From the NCBI GenBank assembly GCA_034766995.1, contig CM068315.1, positions 5,767,111 to 5,831,110 on the forward strand: a stretch of DNA of 64,000 nt, in the 5' to 3' direction. This document shows, in pieces, positions 43,804 to 57,677 of this stretch. The stretch is from Acanthacorydalis orientalis (taxonomy: Eukaryota > Arthropoda > Insecta > Megaloptera > Corydalidae). A model generated the notes under the pieces. It had not been told where the DNA came from, did not search any database, and worked only from the letters and a program-made list of their open reading frames with translations. The translations under genes were made by a program, and so were the position numbers. Position 1 is the first letter of the stretch. Every line of letters begins with the position of its first letter.

Positions 43804-46800
43804 ATGAATGTAAAAACCAACAGTTCAGATTTTGAAGAAAAGAATTTTGTTTATAAAGTCAAAACTAAAAAACACAATTTTTCTGGCAATAATAAATTTG
43901 CATTAGAAATAAAGCATTCGAATACAAGTATAAAAGAAAAAGTAATTGAAACTGACAGTACTTTTTCGTGCAATGAATTAAAAATAAATTCAAATTTGAC
44001 TCAACATACTTCACCTATAAGCAAACCAAAATTAAAATTTAAAACAAAAAAATATAGAAAAGAATCCTTAGATTGCATTGGTCATTTAAATGGAGAAGTT
44101 AACAAAGTCGAATCATCTGAAATTCCATTAAATGAGGCTGTAGAATTGTTTGAAAATAAAATTAATGACAAGTATAAGGAAAATGAGCAGCATAGTCAGC
44201 TAATATTGGATTTGAACTCCATAAATAATCTTAAGTTTGATAATTCCGACATCAAAAGTGTCAAGAATACTAAGAAAAATAAAATACATAGTTCTGAAAA
44301 AAAATATTCAAATTCATCAAATAAGACAAAGTCTAGTCAAATAAAAATAATGAAAAAACATAAAACATTAGAAGTGAATGAGGAACAAAAAGAAATTAAA
44401 ATTAATCAATTAGAATTAAGAAATACAAGTGAAATAAATGGTGAAGTTCCAACCAATGATACTTGCAAAAATAATATTTCTAAAAATAAAAGATCACGGT
44501 TGAATAGTGTTAGTAAAAAACCTACTGAAGAAATGCAAGTAGTAAAAAAAAATCAAATATATAGTGCAGTTGTCAGTTATCAGGATACAGAAAAATCTGA
44601 AAATGTGTTTAGTGACGAAGAAGTAAATTTAAAGCAATCAGTAAATGCTTTTCAGTTAATGATGGAGAGTCGAAAGAAAAGTATTGGTCGCAATTCACCG
44701 GGTAAAGAATTGAATAATGATGATTTAGTAGAAAGTGATATATCAATCAATGAAAAGAGGGAAAAAGTCAAAAAACAAAAAAATTTTTTAGAAAAGTGGG
44801 CTGAAGACAAAGGAAGTTTAAAACGAAAAATACACGATGAAGCCCGTGAAGATTATATACATGAAACCTTAAAGAAAAGAGCAAAGAGACTAAAAAATAT
44901 GTTAAATGTTTCAGATAAAAATAATACTTCAACAGATTCTGAAAAATATTTTGAATCACCAAAAAAAAAACTGAAAAGTGCATCAGTTAGTAAAAAACAT
45001 AAAAATAATATGCATGAAAAAAAAAGTTCAAATAGTTTAAAAAAAATGGATTCTAAAAATGTTTTAAAGAGTTCGAAAGATAGTACTGTAAATAAACAAA
45101 AACAAATTAAAAATAAAAATAAATCATCTTTTACTTTAAATAGTGATTTAAATAGTATTGATAACATGATGGACGATATTCAAAGCGATATAATTAAAAT
45201 TAATATCCAATATAAAAGAAAAAATAAATCTGCGAATATTTTATATGAAAATCATGTAGAACTTGAGGATAAAAATATTGTGATAAAAGAAAAGAAGGAC
45301 CAAGATATTAGTAGAAAAGAAAATAAATATTTATTAAATTCTAAGAAACAAAATAATTTTGTTGATGAAAAAAGAATGGTGAAATGTAAAAAAAGTAAAG
45401 TAGATGATAAAAATATAGTCAGTAAAAGTGCAAGTGCAGATTTCAAAGAAAAAAGGTGTAAAAATTTAAATACCAATAAAAGTTCAAGTCAAAATTTAAC
45501 CCATTCCAAAATGAACTCCTTAAAACAGGTACCTAAAAGTAACCGAGAATTAAATAAAAGTCCAACTCTACATCTTAAACCACATTTAAAGCCACAAATT
45601 CATCATAAAAATGTAAAACGGGATGAATTTAATAATTCTGACTCAGATGTGAGTATTTATGAAATAACAAGTGATGAAAGTGATAGTATATTTCCGAAAA
45701 ATATAGTACTAAATAAAATGACCAATGTAGCTCAAAATAATACCAATAGGCCAAATCAATCAAATGGTAGTTTAAATAAGTCAAATTACAAACTTGCTTC
45801 TATTTTCATAAAAAAGGATAAAAATGAACTAAAGAAGCAGCAGCAAGAAATTTTAAAATCAAGAGAAGAGTTCTTGAAAAGTGGTATTCCTATTGAAATA
45901 AAGAAATATTTACAAAAACCTGAAAGGTAATAAATATGTAATTTGTTTTAAAAAAATATTTCATAGTTTAACTGCTCTGTATCCAACATTGTTCTAAAGT
46001 TTTTACTGTGTGCTCTGACAGCTGAATACAGTCATTGATGTGAAGAATTTGTTTGTATCAGAACATAATTTTATGAGTAGTGTGTAAAAAATTTCTTTAA
46101 AACTTGCATTGATTTGTTAGAAAATCATGTTTTGGTTAAAACTTGAAAATTATTAATTAAATTATATTTTTGTATTTTAGTCATCGATTATTGTATTCTA
46201 TTTATATTATTTATCACGCACGATTAATAATTTTAACTCACAAATAAGAAAATATACAGAGAAAATAGTATAAAATCACATTTATAATGAGAAGTTGTGT
46301 TAAAAAGTATAATTATAACATGTAACTTAATTTTTCAGATAATTGAGATTCTTTATGATAATCACATTATTTGAAAATAAAAAAAGAACACTACTAAACC
46401 TTTTAGAACGAAAGTGGTCTATAGGTCTTTATGTGGATTTTTTACATGATTCATTTTCATTTTTATGTACTTTTTAATGTATTGTGTACAAAATGTGTTT
46501 TAAATATTTGTGTAAATTCTTATTTTTATTTCTCAATTTCAGAATTGATAACGCCCATCTATCAATTTTTCCTGCAATTAGTCATGTATTACAAAGACCT
46601 GAGCAAATGTGTAAACTCACAGAAACCATCGATGTTTGGAATTTGCCTAAATTAACTTTCAATGAAAAAATAAAATTCAGAACTTTGGATACAAATATTG
46701 TATATAACAAAAATAATATAAATCTCGGATCTTTTACAACATGTATTTCAATGTTTCATACTAAAGAACCTAAATTAGTAGGTAGAAATTTTGTTAAGCC

Positions 46801-49402
46801 TGATATGAAAATTAAAAATCTTCGTTCAATTGTTCAAAAGATTAAATTCGAGAATATTGACTTTCCTGTTTATAAGATGTTTCGAAAATTATATAAGAAA
46901 AATCAATTTAATTTAAATATTATGAGGGTGGCTGAAAGTGACATGACTCAGGTAAAACAAGTGCCAGTGAAAAAAACACGAATCAAACACTCTAAAAGTA
47001 AAAATATAATAATAGATGATAATTTAAAAATACAACAACCTGATTTTTCTGGAAGTCCAGAAATATACAAAAATGTCAATGCTATGTGGACTGAAAAGTA
47101 TAAACCACAATTTTTTGATGATATTGTAGGTAATTGTACTGCTATCGTTGAATTGCAGCATTGGCTTAAATCATGGATAGCTTATAGTGAAGAAAGAAAA
47201 AGTGGTAAAAAAATAAGAAAAAATAATTCAGACAGTAGTGAAGAATTCTGTAATTCAGATAGCAACAGTAAAGATAATGTTTTATTACCTTCTAATGCAG
47301 TTGTAGTTGTAGGGCCTTGTGGATCTGGAAAAACTTCTGCTATATATGCATTAACCAATGAACTAGGTATCAATGTTATAGAAATTAATGCATCTTCAAA
47401 AAGAACTGGTAAACTTATATTAACCGAGTTACAAGAAGCAACACAATCACATCGTATCAAAAAAAATAGCATTGAATTAAAGGAAAGAGACAGTATGCAA
47501 AGTACAATTAAAACAACTCTTAAAAAAAATATTCTTTTACAAAATTTTCAAAAAAGAACTAAACTACATAAAAAATCATGGAAAGAAAATTTTGAGAAAT
47601 GTAAAGATATTGTAAAAACTGATTCTGGATCCGATACAGGATCTAAGAAAGGAGATGAAGATACTAATAACAATTTTTCTCTTATACTGTTTGAAGATAT
47701 TGATATAGTGTTTGAAGATCAAGATGAAGGATTTATTTCTGCTATCTTAACATTGATATCTACTAGTAAAAGACCTGTGATCATGACATCATCAGATGAA
47801 ACTTCTACATCGGTAATTAAATTCAGTTCTCAAAGTGTTCTAATACAATTTAATTCATTGTCTAGTAAAATTATGAGTACTTGGTTACAGTTACTATGTT
47901 TAGTTGAGGGAGTTTATGTTAATAAAAAAATAGTAGCCCGTCTTTTAGATTGGAATAACGGTGATATGAGACGTACTTTATTACAATTACAATTTTGGAT
48001 ACTGAGCGGGGGTAATCTAAGAAAATTAGAACATCTAGAAAAATTTAATTTCAAAGAAATCGAGTTTTCATCACCTTTAAAAGGATTATCAATTGATGTA
48101 ACTACGTTTGACGATGATGATAATTCAAATTTATCATGGTTATCTAATGAGGACTCTGGAAAAATTGATAACAGTCATATGAATGAAGATGTTTCTAATA
48201 AAATGGAAAATGCATATTTGGAAAAACATTGTGATTGTTTCAATACATTCTTTGAATTAGTATATAGTGAAAAATGTTCTTGTAATTCATTACCATATCC
48301 TGTCAATTTAAAAAAGTTGTGGTGGAAAATGCCTTTCATTTTAAAATCATTCAAAAATGAATGTAAAAAGGAAAACAAAGAAGATTCAAATTGCTTTTCA
48401 TCAAACTCAGAAGTCGTTAAAATATATCCAAATTTAGATATTTCTTCAGCAGATAAAATATCTGTACGTGAAAATTTTTCCAAAAATAGAGAGGATTTAG
48501 ATGAATTAACAATACTAAGTAATTTTTATGATAGTTTAGTATGTATAGATATTATTTATACCAAAAATAATATGGAATGTAATGAAAATCCTGTAATTCA
48601 TAACTGGAACAAGTGTGTAAAAAATAGCTTGTCTTTAAATGAAGATGTATCATATTATTCCCGTTTAAAATCAGATTCTTGTATGTTGTCACATACATTA
48701 ATTGAAAGTCATTTGAAGAAAATATGCAGGAAAGATATTGTATTGAATTTAACAAATTTGGAAATGGAAGTTCCAACGAGAGAAGATATACGGTAATTTT
48801 TTTTGTTTCTATTTAATTAGTTCAATAAAATTAGTATTATTTTAAATGGTTATAAGTTTACTTTCTCTACTAAAATAATACTTGTTTATTAAAATACTCA
48901 TATTAGATGTTTTAAAAATATTTATTAAATTTTATAAAATTGTTTTCTTGTTACATGGTTGTCTTTAAACATGGGAACACATTCATTTTAGCACATTAAT
49001 GGATAGCTAATGTTATTTTTTTTAAAACAATATACAATAATTATTGTAGTTTTAATTATTCAAATCTATATTTCTTATAAAAATCTAATACATAATAAAT
49101 ATTTTTTAATTTGTGAATAAAAAAAAAACTTAAATTTATAGTATTGGATACTGAGAAAAGTGGTAATAAGTAGCTACATAAGATGTTCAATTGCATGGAT
49201 TAAAATAATGTTGTTTTCAAATATTGAAATAAATATTAATAATTAAAGTAAAAATTTATATAATATTTTAATTGGAAGTAATTAGTTTTGAATCTCTTTG
49301 TAGCTTTTTTTATATATTACATAAATAATTTAGAATACATTATTTGATTTTACTTAGGTACATGAAATAACTAATCTTTATTAGTTCACACACACACACA
49401 CA

Positions 49403-49443
<41 letters not shown>

Positions 49444-50210
49444 TACTGTTGATAAGGAAATGGCATATGCACAATGTTAATAATTATTAATTTTATTGTC
49501 TAAGTTGTGCAGTATTTTGATTCTCTATACATCAAAAATAGCATTAAGTATTTCAAAATAAAAATTTAAAAGATGGAACAATTTTTTTACTGCTTGTTAC
49601 TATAAATTACAGTATAATTATTGATTAGGTAAACATTAGAAATTACTATCTTTAATATTTTGCTTTTAATTTAATCAAAATATTATCCTGATGATCTGTA
49701 CCTTTTTAGATCATTTTGAGCTTCTGTTCCTCACTGTTACCTCCAGTAGGTATGCCATCAAGTAGATTCAACATTCAGTTGTTTTAATTGATTGTATGTT
49801 TTAATTTTATACATTGTAATGTTAATCTTGATATTAAGTTAATACATAAGTATGAATTTAGTATAAAAATAATGACATACTTTATATGGTTTACCAACAT
49901 TTATTTTTATATGACTATTAGAGACATAAGTTTTATGTAAAATAATATTTATTTTAGGTGGCGGAATGAGCAACTTTCTACTTCCGAAATATTAATTGAT
50001 GCAGTCTCCCCAATAAACATGCTTAATCGAAAAGGTATTAGTTTAGATTATTTACCTATTTTAAGAGATATATGCCGTATTGAGGAACGTCGGAGTAGTA
50101 ATAACACAAAACGAGGAAATCGTTTTTTTCATTACTTGAAAGGTTTCAACATTCATTGTACAGATAAAATGTTTAGTTCTATATGTTCCAGTTTTTTATT
50201 AGAAAGGTAA
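43804..50210 (+). CDS. ATAD5: ATAD5/Elg1 RFC-like PCNA unloader
   Basis: Large subunit of the alternative clamp loader that removes PCNA from DNA after replication and promotes its deubiquitination. Exons are 43804-45926, 46543-48792 and 49958-50210, in frame, giving 1,541 residues (human 1,844). The first 700 residues are Lys/Ser/Asn-rich and poorly conserved. The RFC box WTEKYKPQFFDDIVGN begins at Trp890, Walker A is GPCGSGKT at 965-972, NASSKRTGK follows, and a Walker B-like LFEDID ends near 1095. The C-terminal YLPILRDICRIEE and RFFHYLKGF blocks match the end of the vertebrate protein, so the stop directly after LLER is likely real even though the last codons also resemble a donor site. 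The gene is convergent with DIS3L2. Confidence 0.92.
49385..49440. repeat. (CA)n and (TA)n in ATAD5 intron 2
   Basis: A short CA run followed by about 35 bp of TA. Intron 2 (48793-49957) shows nothing else notable. Confidence 0.9.
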
Positions 50211-51190
50211 TTTTATAATGTATCCTTATGTCTAATTGTAAAAAAAATATATGAATATAGTTATAATGAAGTTCTTAGTACTTTTACTTAAAAGAGCACC
50301 TGTTTTTTAATTTATTAAAATGATAAATTTTAATTGATACCAGTACAGTAATTTATAGTATTACGATTCATAATGAAATATTCTAAGTTATTAACATCTT
50401 TCAAATTTGAGTATTAAATTAAAAACTACATCCGATTAAATCTCTTATTTACTGTATATGATTTGTGAACACATCAATTTTAACTTTCTAAAACAATATA
50501 ATAAAGTTATTTATTATTCTTTTATATATTTAAATTCTATTTATAAGTGTACATTTGCCTGACTTGTGTTTTTGAAGTTTAATTTAGAGCTTATTTATAC
50601 AGATAAAATCATTATAGCTCTATTTATAATTCAATTAACCCTGTTTCAATATTATGTGAAGTAAATATTTTTTTTATATCTTACAATGTTAGTATAATTT
50701 TTTTACCATGAAATTATTTGTTATATAAATTGCTTAGTTTTGATTGATATGATATTGGTTTTACAAAAAAATAAGAATAGCATAAATTAAAGAAATTATT
50801 TTTTAAGAAAATATAAATTGGGTAGTATGAGCATATCAAAAATAAATCATTTTTATTTCTTAGCAAATAAAAATATTTATATATAAACATTGGAATTTTT
50901 ATGTGTAATATGAAAAAAGTAGATACATAAAAAAATCATTACAAAGTATTTCGTTCTTGATTTTTAAGAAATAAACATGTATAAAAGTAAACCTAAAATG
51001 TGAAATCAAAAACATGATAAATCTTGTCATGGAGGTCTACCTATAGGATCAACTGTGTCTTCTCTGTGACCAATTCAGGTACATTTTGAAGACTAAATTT
51101 ATTTCAGGTTATGGTCTGTATTAATGTTAGTGTGTGGTTTAAATTATAACTTTAAAGTATAAAATAACGTGTCACTGTTGGTGTTTATTT
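50211..51190. other. ATAD5 3' flank
   Basis: AT-rich downstream region with an AATAAA-like signal near 50500. No gene seen. A slightly GC-richer patch around 51025-51080 may be the 3' untranslated tail of the retroelement relic that follows on the minus strand. Confidence 0.45.
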
Positions 51191-51790
51191 TTATAGATTT
51201 TTGAGAATATTTAATTTTCTACCTTTATTTTGTATTTTTATTGTTTCTATTGTATTATTTTTGCCGTTAGTGTTATGTCGCGTTTCTAGTATGTGTTTAG
51301 CAAATATTGAATCGGTTTTATTATATTTAATGCAGTTAACATGTTCTTTATACGCGACTTAAAGTTTTCTACCTGTTCGGCCAATATTTTCTTTATTGCA
51401 TGTGTTAAATTTTAATTTATGTATTCCGTTTAAATTATAAAAATTAATGTTTCTGATTTGGGGTTTAAGATGGTTTTTAACATTTTTTTTTTGTTTTGAA
51501 AACTTTTTATTTTATATTTTTTAAAAAGTTTAGTTATAATTGTATACGTCTTCATTTATGTATGTAAAGTTTACACGTTTTGTATTTTTGTTGTTTTTAA
51601 TTTGTTTTATTAGATTTTTCTTTTTACTTATATCTTCTAAAAGTTTATTAATTAAGTTTGGACTGAATCCATTATTTATTGCTATATTTTTAACTGTCTT
51701 TATTTTCTTCTTAAAAAGCTTATTTTATTTAGAGGTACATTTTTGCTTGATTGATCATACTTTTAAAAAATGCTATTTTATTACTTTTAA
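51191..51790 (-). pseudogene. Penelope-like element relic with GIY-YIG domain
   Basis: On the minus strand, a frame from about 51435 to 51191 reads GIHKLKFNTCNKENIGRTGR, then VAYKEH, FAKHILETRHN and NKGRKLNIL. This is the pattern of the C-terminal GIY-YIG endonuclease of Penelope-like retroelements: GIY and YIG appear as GIH and NIG, a Cys pair is reduced to one, and the R-EH region and the closing KG..LN(I/T)L are kept. One TAA interrupts it at about 51361. Upstream, NIAINNGFSPNLINKLL (near 51640-51690) matches the segment between reverse transcriptase and endonuclease of the same elements, after frameshifts. The reverse transcriptase itself is missing. The relic is inactive. Confidence 0.68.
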
Positions 51791-52095
51791 AGTGGTTTGA
51801 AGATTTGTTAATTATTATTATTAGAATTTTTTAATAATGAGTTTTTATATACTACAATTAATTTTTTATTATAGAAATTTATATATAATTAAAGTAATGA
51901 AAATAAGATTATAATTTTTTTTTATATATATTTCTTTTAAAACAAATGTATACATTTAAATCAAAAGCAAAAAATTATATGTACACATTTTTTTAATAAC
52001 TATGTTCATCTTTTACTCAAATTACTATAAAAAAAAATCTTTAGTTGTTAATACAAACAAAGTAAATGTGTTTTTATAAAAATATTCATATAGAT

Positions 52096-52129
<34 letters not shown>

Positions 52130-52759
52130 ATATATAAAACTTATTTGAGAATTTTGAATATTTATTTTTTGAAAAAGTACAATCTTTCTTACATTTTTAA
52201 TTTACACCCACCATCTGAAAATATATTCAAAATTATTTAATAGCTATAAAAAATGTTACAATAATTAAATGTCATTTAAAATTATAAGAATTCTTCATTG
52301 TAAAACAAAATACAAAATTATTTTCAACATTTTTGAAGTGTTAAATAAAGAAGATGCTAATTGTTTAATTATAAATAACTTGTAATAAAAGTATAATTGA
52401 TTTTAATAGAACTTGATTATTATAATTTTTTTAACAGAATTTGATTTTTGTATGTTTAAGAAAGATTGAAAATATGAATAGTTTCAAAGCATTTGAAACA
52501 TTTGTATAATGTAAATAAAAGTGTAACTTAACATATATTAATATTACAAATATTAAACTAACCTTAACTAATTAACCGAAAAAAGATAATATTGTTAACA
52601 CTGAAAATCACAATAAAAAATACATTTGTAGGTGATTCTATTATTGATGCAATGAAATAAAACGTGAAAAATACTGCCTTTAAATCATTTAAGAAAACAA
52701 GTATAATTTTACAAGAAATTGATGTCAAATACATCAGTATGTATGTATGTGTGTATGTA

Positions 52760-52790
<31 letters not shown>

Positions 52791-53135
52791 CGTACATAAA
52801 ATAAAAAAGTATGGACTGAAAAATAAACATTTAAATTATCAAACTGAAAAATATTTTGTCATTTAATAAAGTACTTTCGTGTCATTTGATAAAAGATACA
52901 TGGCAGCATGTAACGAACAATATCTACATCAATTACTTCAATACTGTTATTTTAGTCAAAAAATAAAATTTTATAAATTCATATTGTATTCATACTTACA
53001 ATAATTAACAATTTTAGTTGTACTATTGATTTTTTCAGTGTTTAGATATTTAAATGTTATTTTTTTAAATTATTTTATATTTTCTTATATGTATGAAATT
53101 CATACAAAAATCTATACTATTTCAAATAGTAATAG
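51791..53135. other. Intergenic, probable DIS3L2 3' region
   Basis: AT-rich, with small (TA)n arrays at 52105-52130 and 52761-52780. No coding or RNA signal recognised. The part nearest 53135 would be the 3' untranslated region of DIS3L2. Confidence 0.5.
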
Positions 53136-56100
53136 TTAACTTGAAAAATAATCTGGTTTTATAATAACCGCTTCAATTTTTTTAGAATCGAATACCGTTA
53201 ATTTAACTTTCACCATTGAAAATATATCGATTACTTTCACAATTTTATTGCACTCTTTTGTTGCTGGCCATTCAATCGTTATAATTGGTAATTCACTAAT
53301 GTTTTTGCCATACTTTACAATCACAGGCGATGATAGCTTCTAAAATCAAATATTTTCTTGTAAGTATTAAATAAACTTTTTGTCAATTTTCATTTAAATA
53401 CAATTTATATATATATATATATAAACATTATAATTAGGTGTAAGATTTTATATTTTTTTTAAAATTTTATTTTATACATATACTACATGTAAATTACATA
53501 TCCATTTTTTTGACCACTTTTTTAATTTATCAGAAAAGAATTATTGTATTTGAAAACTGTCCTGGTAATATGCACATAAGAAAATATTTATTTACATACA
53601 TATATACATATATATGTATGTATACTTACATTTGTATAGACTCGTACATTTATACCCATTGATAGAATAATGACATCAAAAGAATGATCTTTTACATCCA
53701 AAACAACCCCAGTTTCAATTGTTGATTGATTTTTTTCAATATATTTCCTTATATACATTGCAACACTTTGTTCTCCAGCTCTTTTAGCATTATATTTTTG
53801 TCTGTTACATATACCTGCAATATATTCAACATGTTCTGAATTCCAATCCGGTACTTTATCATAACTTAAACTCGCTGATAATAATCGATGTACCATTATA
53901 TCTGCATATCGTCGTATAGGTGATGTAAAATGTGTATAAAATGGTATGTTCAGGGCGTAATGTTCAAAATCTTCAAGACTAGAAGCAACTCCTGTACAAA
54001 AATATTTAGCTCTTGTCATTGCTTTCGAACATAACAAATTTAATACCAATGTTCGTGCTTTACCGACATCATCGTCACCATAGTATTTCGTAAGTGATTT
54101 ATAAAATTGTCCAGCTGATGAAATATCTAAATGTATGCCTAGTTTTTCTAATGTTTCTTGAAGGTTTAACATTAACCTTTGGTGTGGAGGTGGATGTGAA
54201 CGTAGAAAAGCTATTTCTGGAAAATGTTCATATAATCTTGTAGCTACTGTTCCATTTGCTAACAACATGAACTCTTCAATAAGATAGTTACTTTCTTTGA
54301 TTTTATACACAGAATATTCTAATGGCTCCCCTGTATCATGGTCAATACAAAAAACTAACTTTGGTTGATCAATACGAAGAGCCCCAGATTCAAAACGTTT
54401 TTTTCTTAAATTTTGTGAAATTCTGTACAGGTGATTTACTGAATGATGTATATCATCAACAGTAAAATTATTACAAATTTTGGGAAAATTGTTTAAAGTG
54501 GGAACTTTATCAGGATTTTCTAGAAGTAATTGTGCATGTTCATAAGCTAACTGGGTACATGAATTTATTATTGTTCTTACACAGCGGTGGTTAATAATTT
54601 GTCCATCTTTTGTCATTTCCCAAATAACAGAAAAAGTTAATTTATCTTCACCTGGCAATAAAGAACATAACATACACAATTCAATAGGTAACATATGATA
54701 AACAGTTTCAACTAAATAAACTGATGTAGCTTTTTCTGAGGCTATTAAATCTATAGGGCTACCTTCTTTTAAGTAAAAACTAACATCTGAAATATGTACA
54801 CCTATTTCCAAATTGCCGTTTGGTAATTCCTTACAAGAAACTGCATCATCTAAATCCTTAGCTGTCGGTGGATCTATAGTAAAAACACATTTATTTCGAA
54901 AATCTTCACGATATGATAATTCCTCAATAGGAATTTCTTTAGATAATTTAAGTGAATTGCATAATTCAGAATTATATGAAGAAAAATTTAAGTCATTCTC
55001 AAGTAAAATGATTTTAGATTCAGTTTTCACATTATCAGATATCCCTATATTTTCAATTATTCGACCAAAAGCATAATTTACTTCATCCCAAGTAACTAAT
55101 TTTGCAAAAAAAAATGTTTTTTCATACTTTTTGGGTTCTTGATAAAACAGGTTAGGCCAATCTTCAGAAGGAATTTTTAAACGTGGTACACGAGAATCAC
55201 TTGGGCACAATAGAGCAAATTCATTATTCTTATCTAACATCAACTTTAAAACACCAACACAAGTTCTAGGGTGTATTTTTTCTTTAATAAATACTACTTT
55301 GGCAGTTTGTTGTCCATCCTTACGCCAATACATCGATGGTTTTACTTCAAATATTACTACATCACCCTCTAAGGCTCTATTACGATCTTTTACTGATTCT
55401 ATTAAAAAATCTTGTTTCGTCATATCAGGATTTGTTATATAACATTCTTTAAAATTTTTTTGATTAATTCTAATTGTCCCTTCTAACAAAGCACCAGTTT
55501 TCAATCCATTTTTTGCTTCTTCTTCTGATACGTACGTTTCAAAAATACTCGTTATTGACGAAATAGGTTTTTTATTATGCACTTTACATTTTGATGTGTC
55601 GGTAGCAATTTTAGGTAATACACTTTGTTTTTGGTTTGTTGAAGTACTATTTAACAAACTATTATCAAATGTACAATTAGGAATGCTATCTACGTCTTTA
55701 CTTTTATTAGAATCACAGGTACACTCATAGGAATTATTTAATATTACCTTTTTTTGATATGTATTTTTATCCTTTGCATGTTTCCCCGATTTCAAGAAGT
55801 TTTTGTTACATTCATTTTTCTTTCTTTGCATTGAAACTTTCAGAACTGAAGTTGACACTGTACTTCCAGATAAATTCACAGAATCATTAGAAATATTTAC
55901 ATAGTCTTGTTGAACATTACTGAGCTCATATTTTACATTTTTTTTATTAGAACAAACTTTTAGTATTGAAGTTGGAATTTCACTTGCAGGCAAATTACTT
56001 GACTTTTGTGAATCATCATTCTCTTCTACACCATTAATTAATGTTTGCTTTTGAAAATCTACTTCATCCTTTGACAACTTCTTAGATTTGTTACTTAAAT

Positions 56101-56203
56101 TAATATTTCTTTTTTTTCTACGTGTTTTTTTCTTTTTTTCGTCATTTTCATCGCTATCAATATGAAGATTTAAAAGTAACGTTTCGGGTTTAATATTTGA
56201 CAT
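53136..56203 (-). CDS. DIS3L2: DIS3L2 3'-5' exoribonuclease
   Basis: RNase II-family exoribonuclease that works in the cytoplasm without the exosome and degrades uridylated RNAs. Exons on the minus strand are 56203-53630 and 53339-53136, in frame, giving 925 residues (human 885). The first 210 residues are charged and poorly conserved. Two cold-shock-type folds follow (about 225-410). The catalytic RNB domain contains IDPPTAKDLDDAVSC with Asp444, Asp450, Asp452 and Asp453, and HFTSPIRRYADIMVHRLL (about 752-769). An S1-type domain closes the protein and is split by the 290-bp intron. No N-terminal PIN domain is present, which separates it from DIS3 and DIS3L1. The gene is head-to-head with MOSMO and tail-to-tail with ATAD5. 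Confidence 0.93.
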
Positions 56204-56983
56204 ATTTAATGAAAATGAATTTTGAATTTTTTGTATATCAAAAATATGAATTACTATCTTTTATAAGGAACACCTGACTTTATTTGCATACTTTAAATTG
56301 CGTTTTTAAACAATGATTACAGTATATATTTTAAATCACAATGTATGTAGATATAATCCACAAATTTCTGAAATGTAAGTGAATCAAACACATATGTATT
56401 AACAGTGGAAAAATTTGACGTCAAAATTGTCTATGACACTGATTATACGATATATTAATAAATTTAATATGCAAAGTTCTCAAACTGTTTTGTTATATAA
56501 ATATATATATATATATATATATCTCCATGACGTTGACTTATTTCATATGTTCATTGTTTCAATCGGTTACATGTGAATGCTTATAATCATGTATCCTAAT
56601 CAATCTATATTAATTAAAATTATTTAAGATATTTTATAAATATATGTACATCCAGTGGTAGTATATTAACTATTACTAATAAGATTATGAATACGGTTTT
56701 TGATTTTTGTTTCAGTAGTAAAGCTGAATAAAATTCTTGTAAAATTTTCACATGCTATTATTATTATGAACTGTTAATATTTTTATCATTTTTACATCTT
56801 ATAGATATAGTTACAAATGTGACATTTTTAATTATTTTTATAACTAAATTAGTTTAAGAACTACTGATTTAAACAACAATACGAACTGTCAACAGAATAA
56901 GAGGAGTGTATAGTATAAATGTTGACAAATTGTAATTTTTCTTCAATCTATGATTGAGTTTATTATAGTAAATAGTATGTAAA
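56204..56983. promoter_or_regulatory. Shared upstream region of DIS3L2 and MOSMO
   Basis: The two divergent start codons are 780 bp apart, with a small (TA)n at 56500-56521 in between. No strong TATA or initiator is evident in this AT-rich stretch. A bidirectional promoter is inferred from layout. Confidence 0.4.
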
Positions 56984-57398
56984 ATGGATAAATTAACGTT
57001 AATATCTGGAACTTTATTTATGGCTGCAGATATTTTTGCAATTGTGAGCCTAGCAATGCCAGATTGGATTGTTACGGATGTCGGTGGTAAAATCTCAAAA
57101 TATTTATGATATAATTTTATAGCAAATAATAAAGTATACATTTTCGTAGGTGATACAAGGTTAGGTTTAATGTGGTCCTGTATGACGATTTATAACAGGC
57201 CACAAGTTTGTTTTACTCCCGATTTACACCCAGAATGGCTCTTAGCTCTAGTTTGTATATTTGTTGGTTGTATTTGTATTACAACGACAATAATCCTTTT
57301 AGCTTCATCCCATTGGGATCGTAATGTTATACCTTATGCACGATGGGTTGGTTTCACAGCGAGTAAGTATTTATTATCTTGAAAGCATTTAAATGATT

Positions 57399-57476
<78 letters not shown>

Positions 57477-57677
57477 TCTTTTTTTTAAGTGGTATTATTT
57501 TGTCTTGCTGCTGTTATATTTCCAATGGGTTTTCATATGGAAGACATAGGAGGACAACCATATCAGTTACCTAATAGTCATCAAGTTGGTATATCATATA
57601 TTTTGTTCGTATTAGCTTTATGGATTACTGTAATATCAGAGTTATTTGCAGGAAAAGTTTGTTTGCCACATTTTTAA
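56984..57677 (+). CDS. MOSMO: MOSMO, modulator of Smoothened
   Basis: Small tetraspan membrane protein that lowers Hedgehog signalling by reducing Smoothened at the cell surface and cilium in vertebrates. Exons are 56984-57086, 57150-57362 and 57490-57677, in frame, giving exactly 167 residues, the length of the human protein. Diagnostic segments include MDKLTLISGTLFMAADIFA, MPDWI, PEWLLAL, SHWDR, YARWVGFTAMVLFCLAA, GGQPYQLPNSHQVG and FAGKVCLP near the end. Four hydrophobic segments lie at about 8-28, 60-80, 100-118 and 135-155. The junction between exons 2 and 3 creates the Met of TAMVLF. Intron 2 holds a long (TA)n. Short exons make this gene easy to miss by open-frame search. Confidence 0.93.
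57400..57471. repeat. (TA)n in MOSMO intron 2
   Basis: About 70 bp of TA in a 127-bp intron, ending about 18 bp before the acceptor. Confidence 0.95.

Noticed and set aside
50206..51110. Possible extra ATAD5 exon after the GAAAG/GTAATT near 50207
   Set aside because: The vertebrate protein ends at the same place, and the frame has its own stop at 50208-50210; candidate downstream exons near 50864 and 51109 show no conservation.
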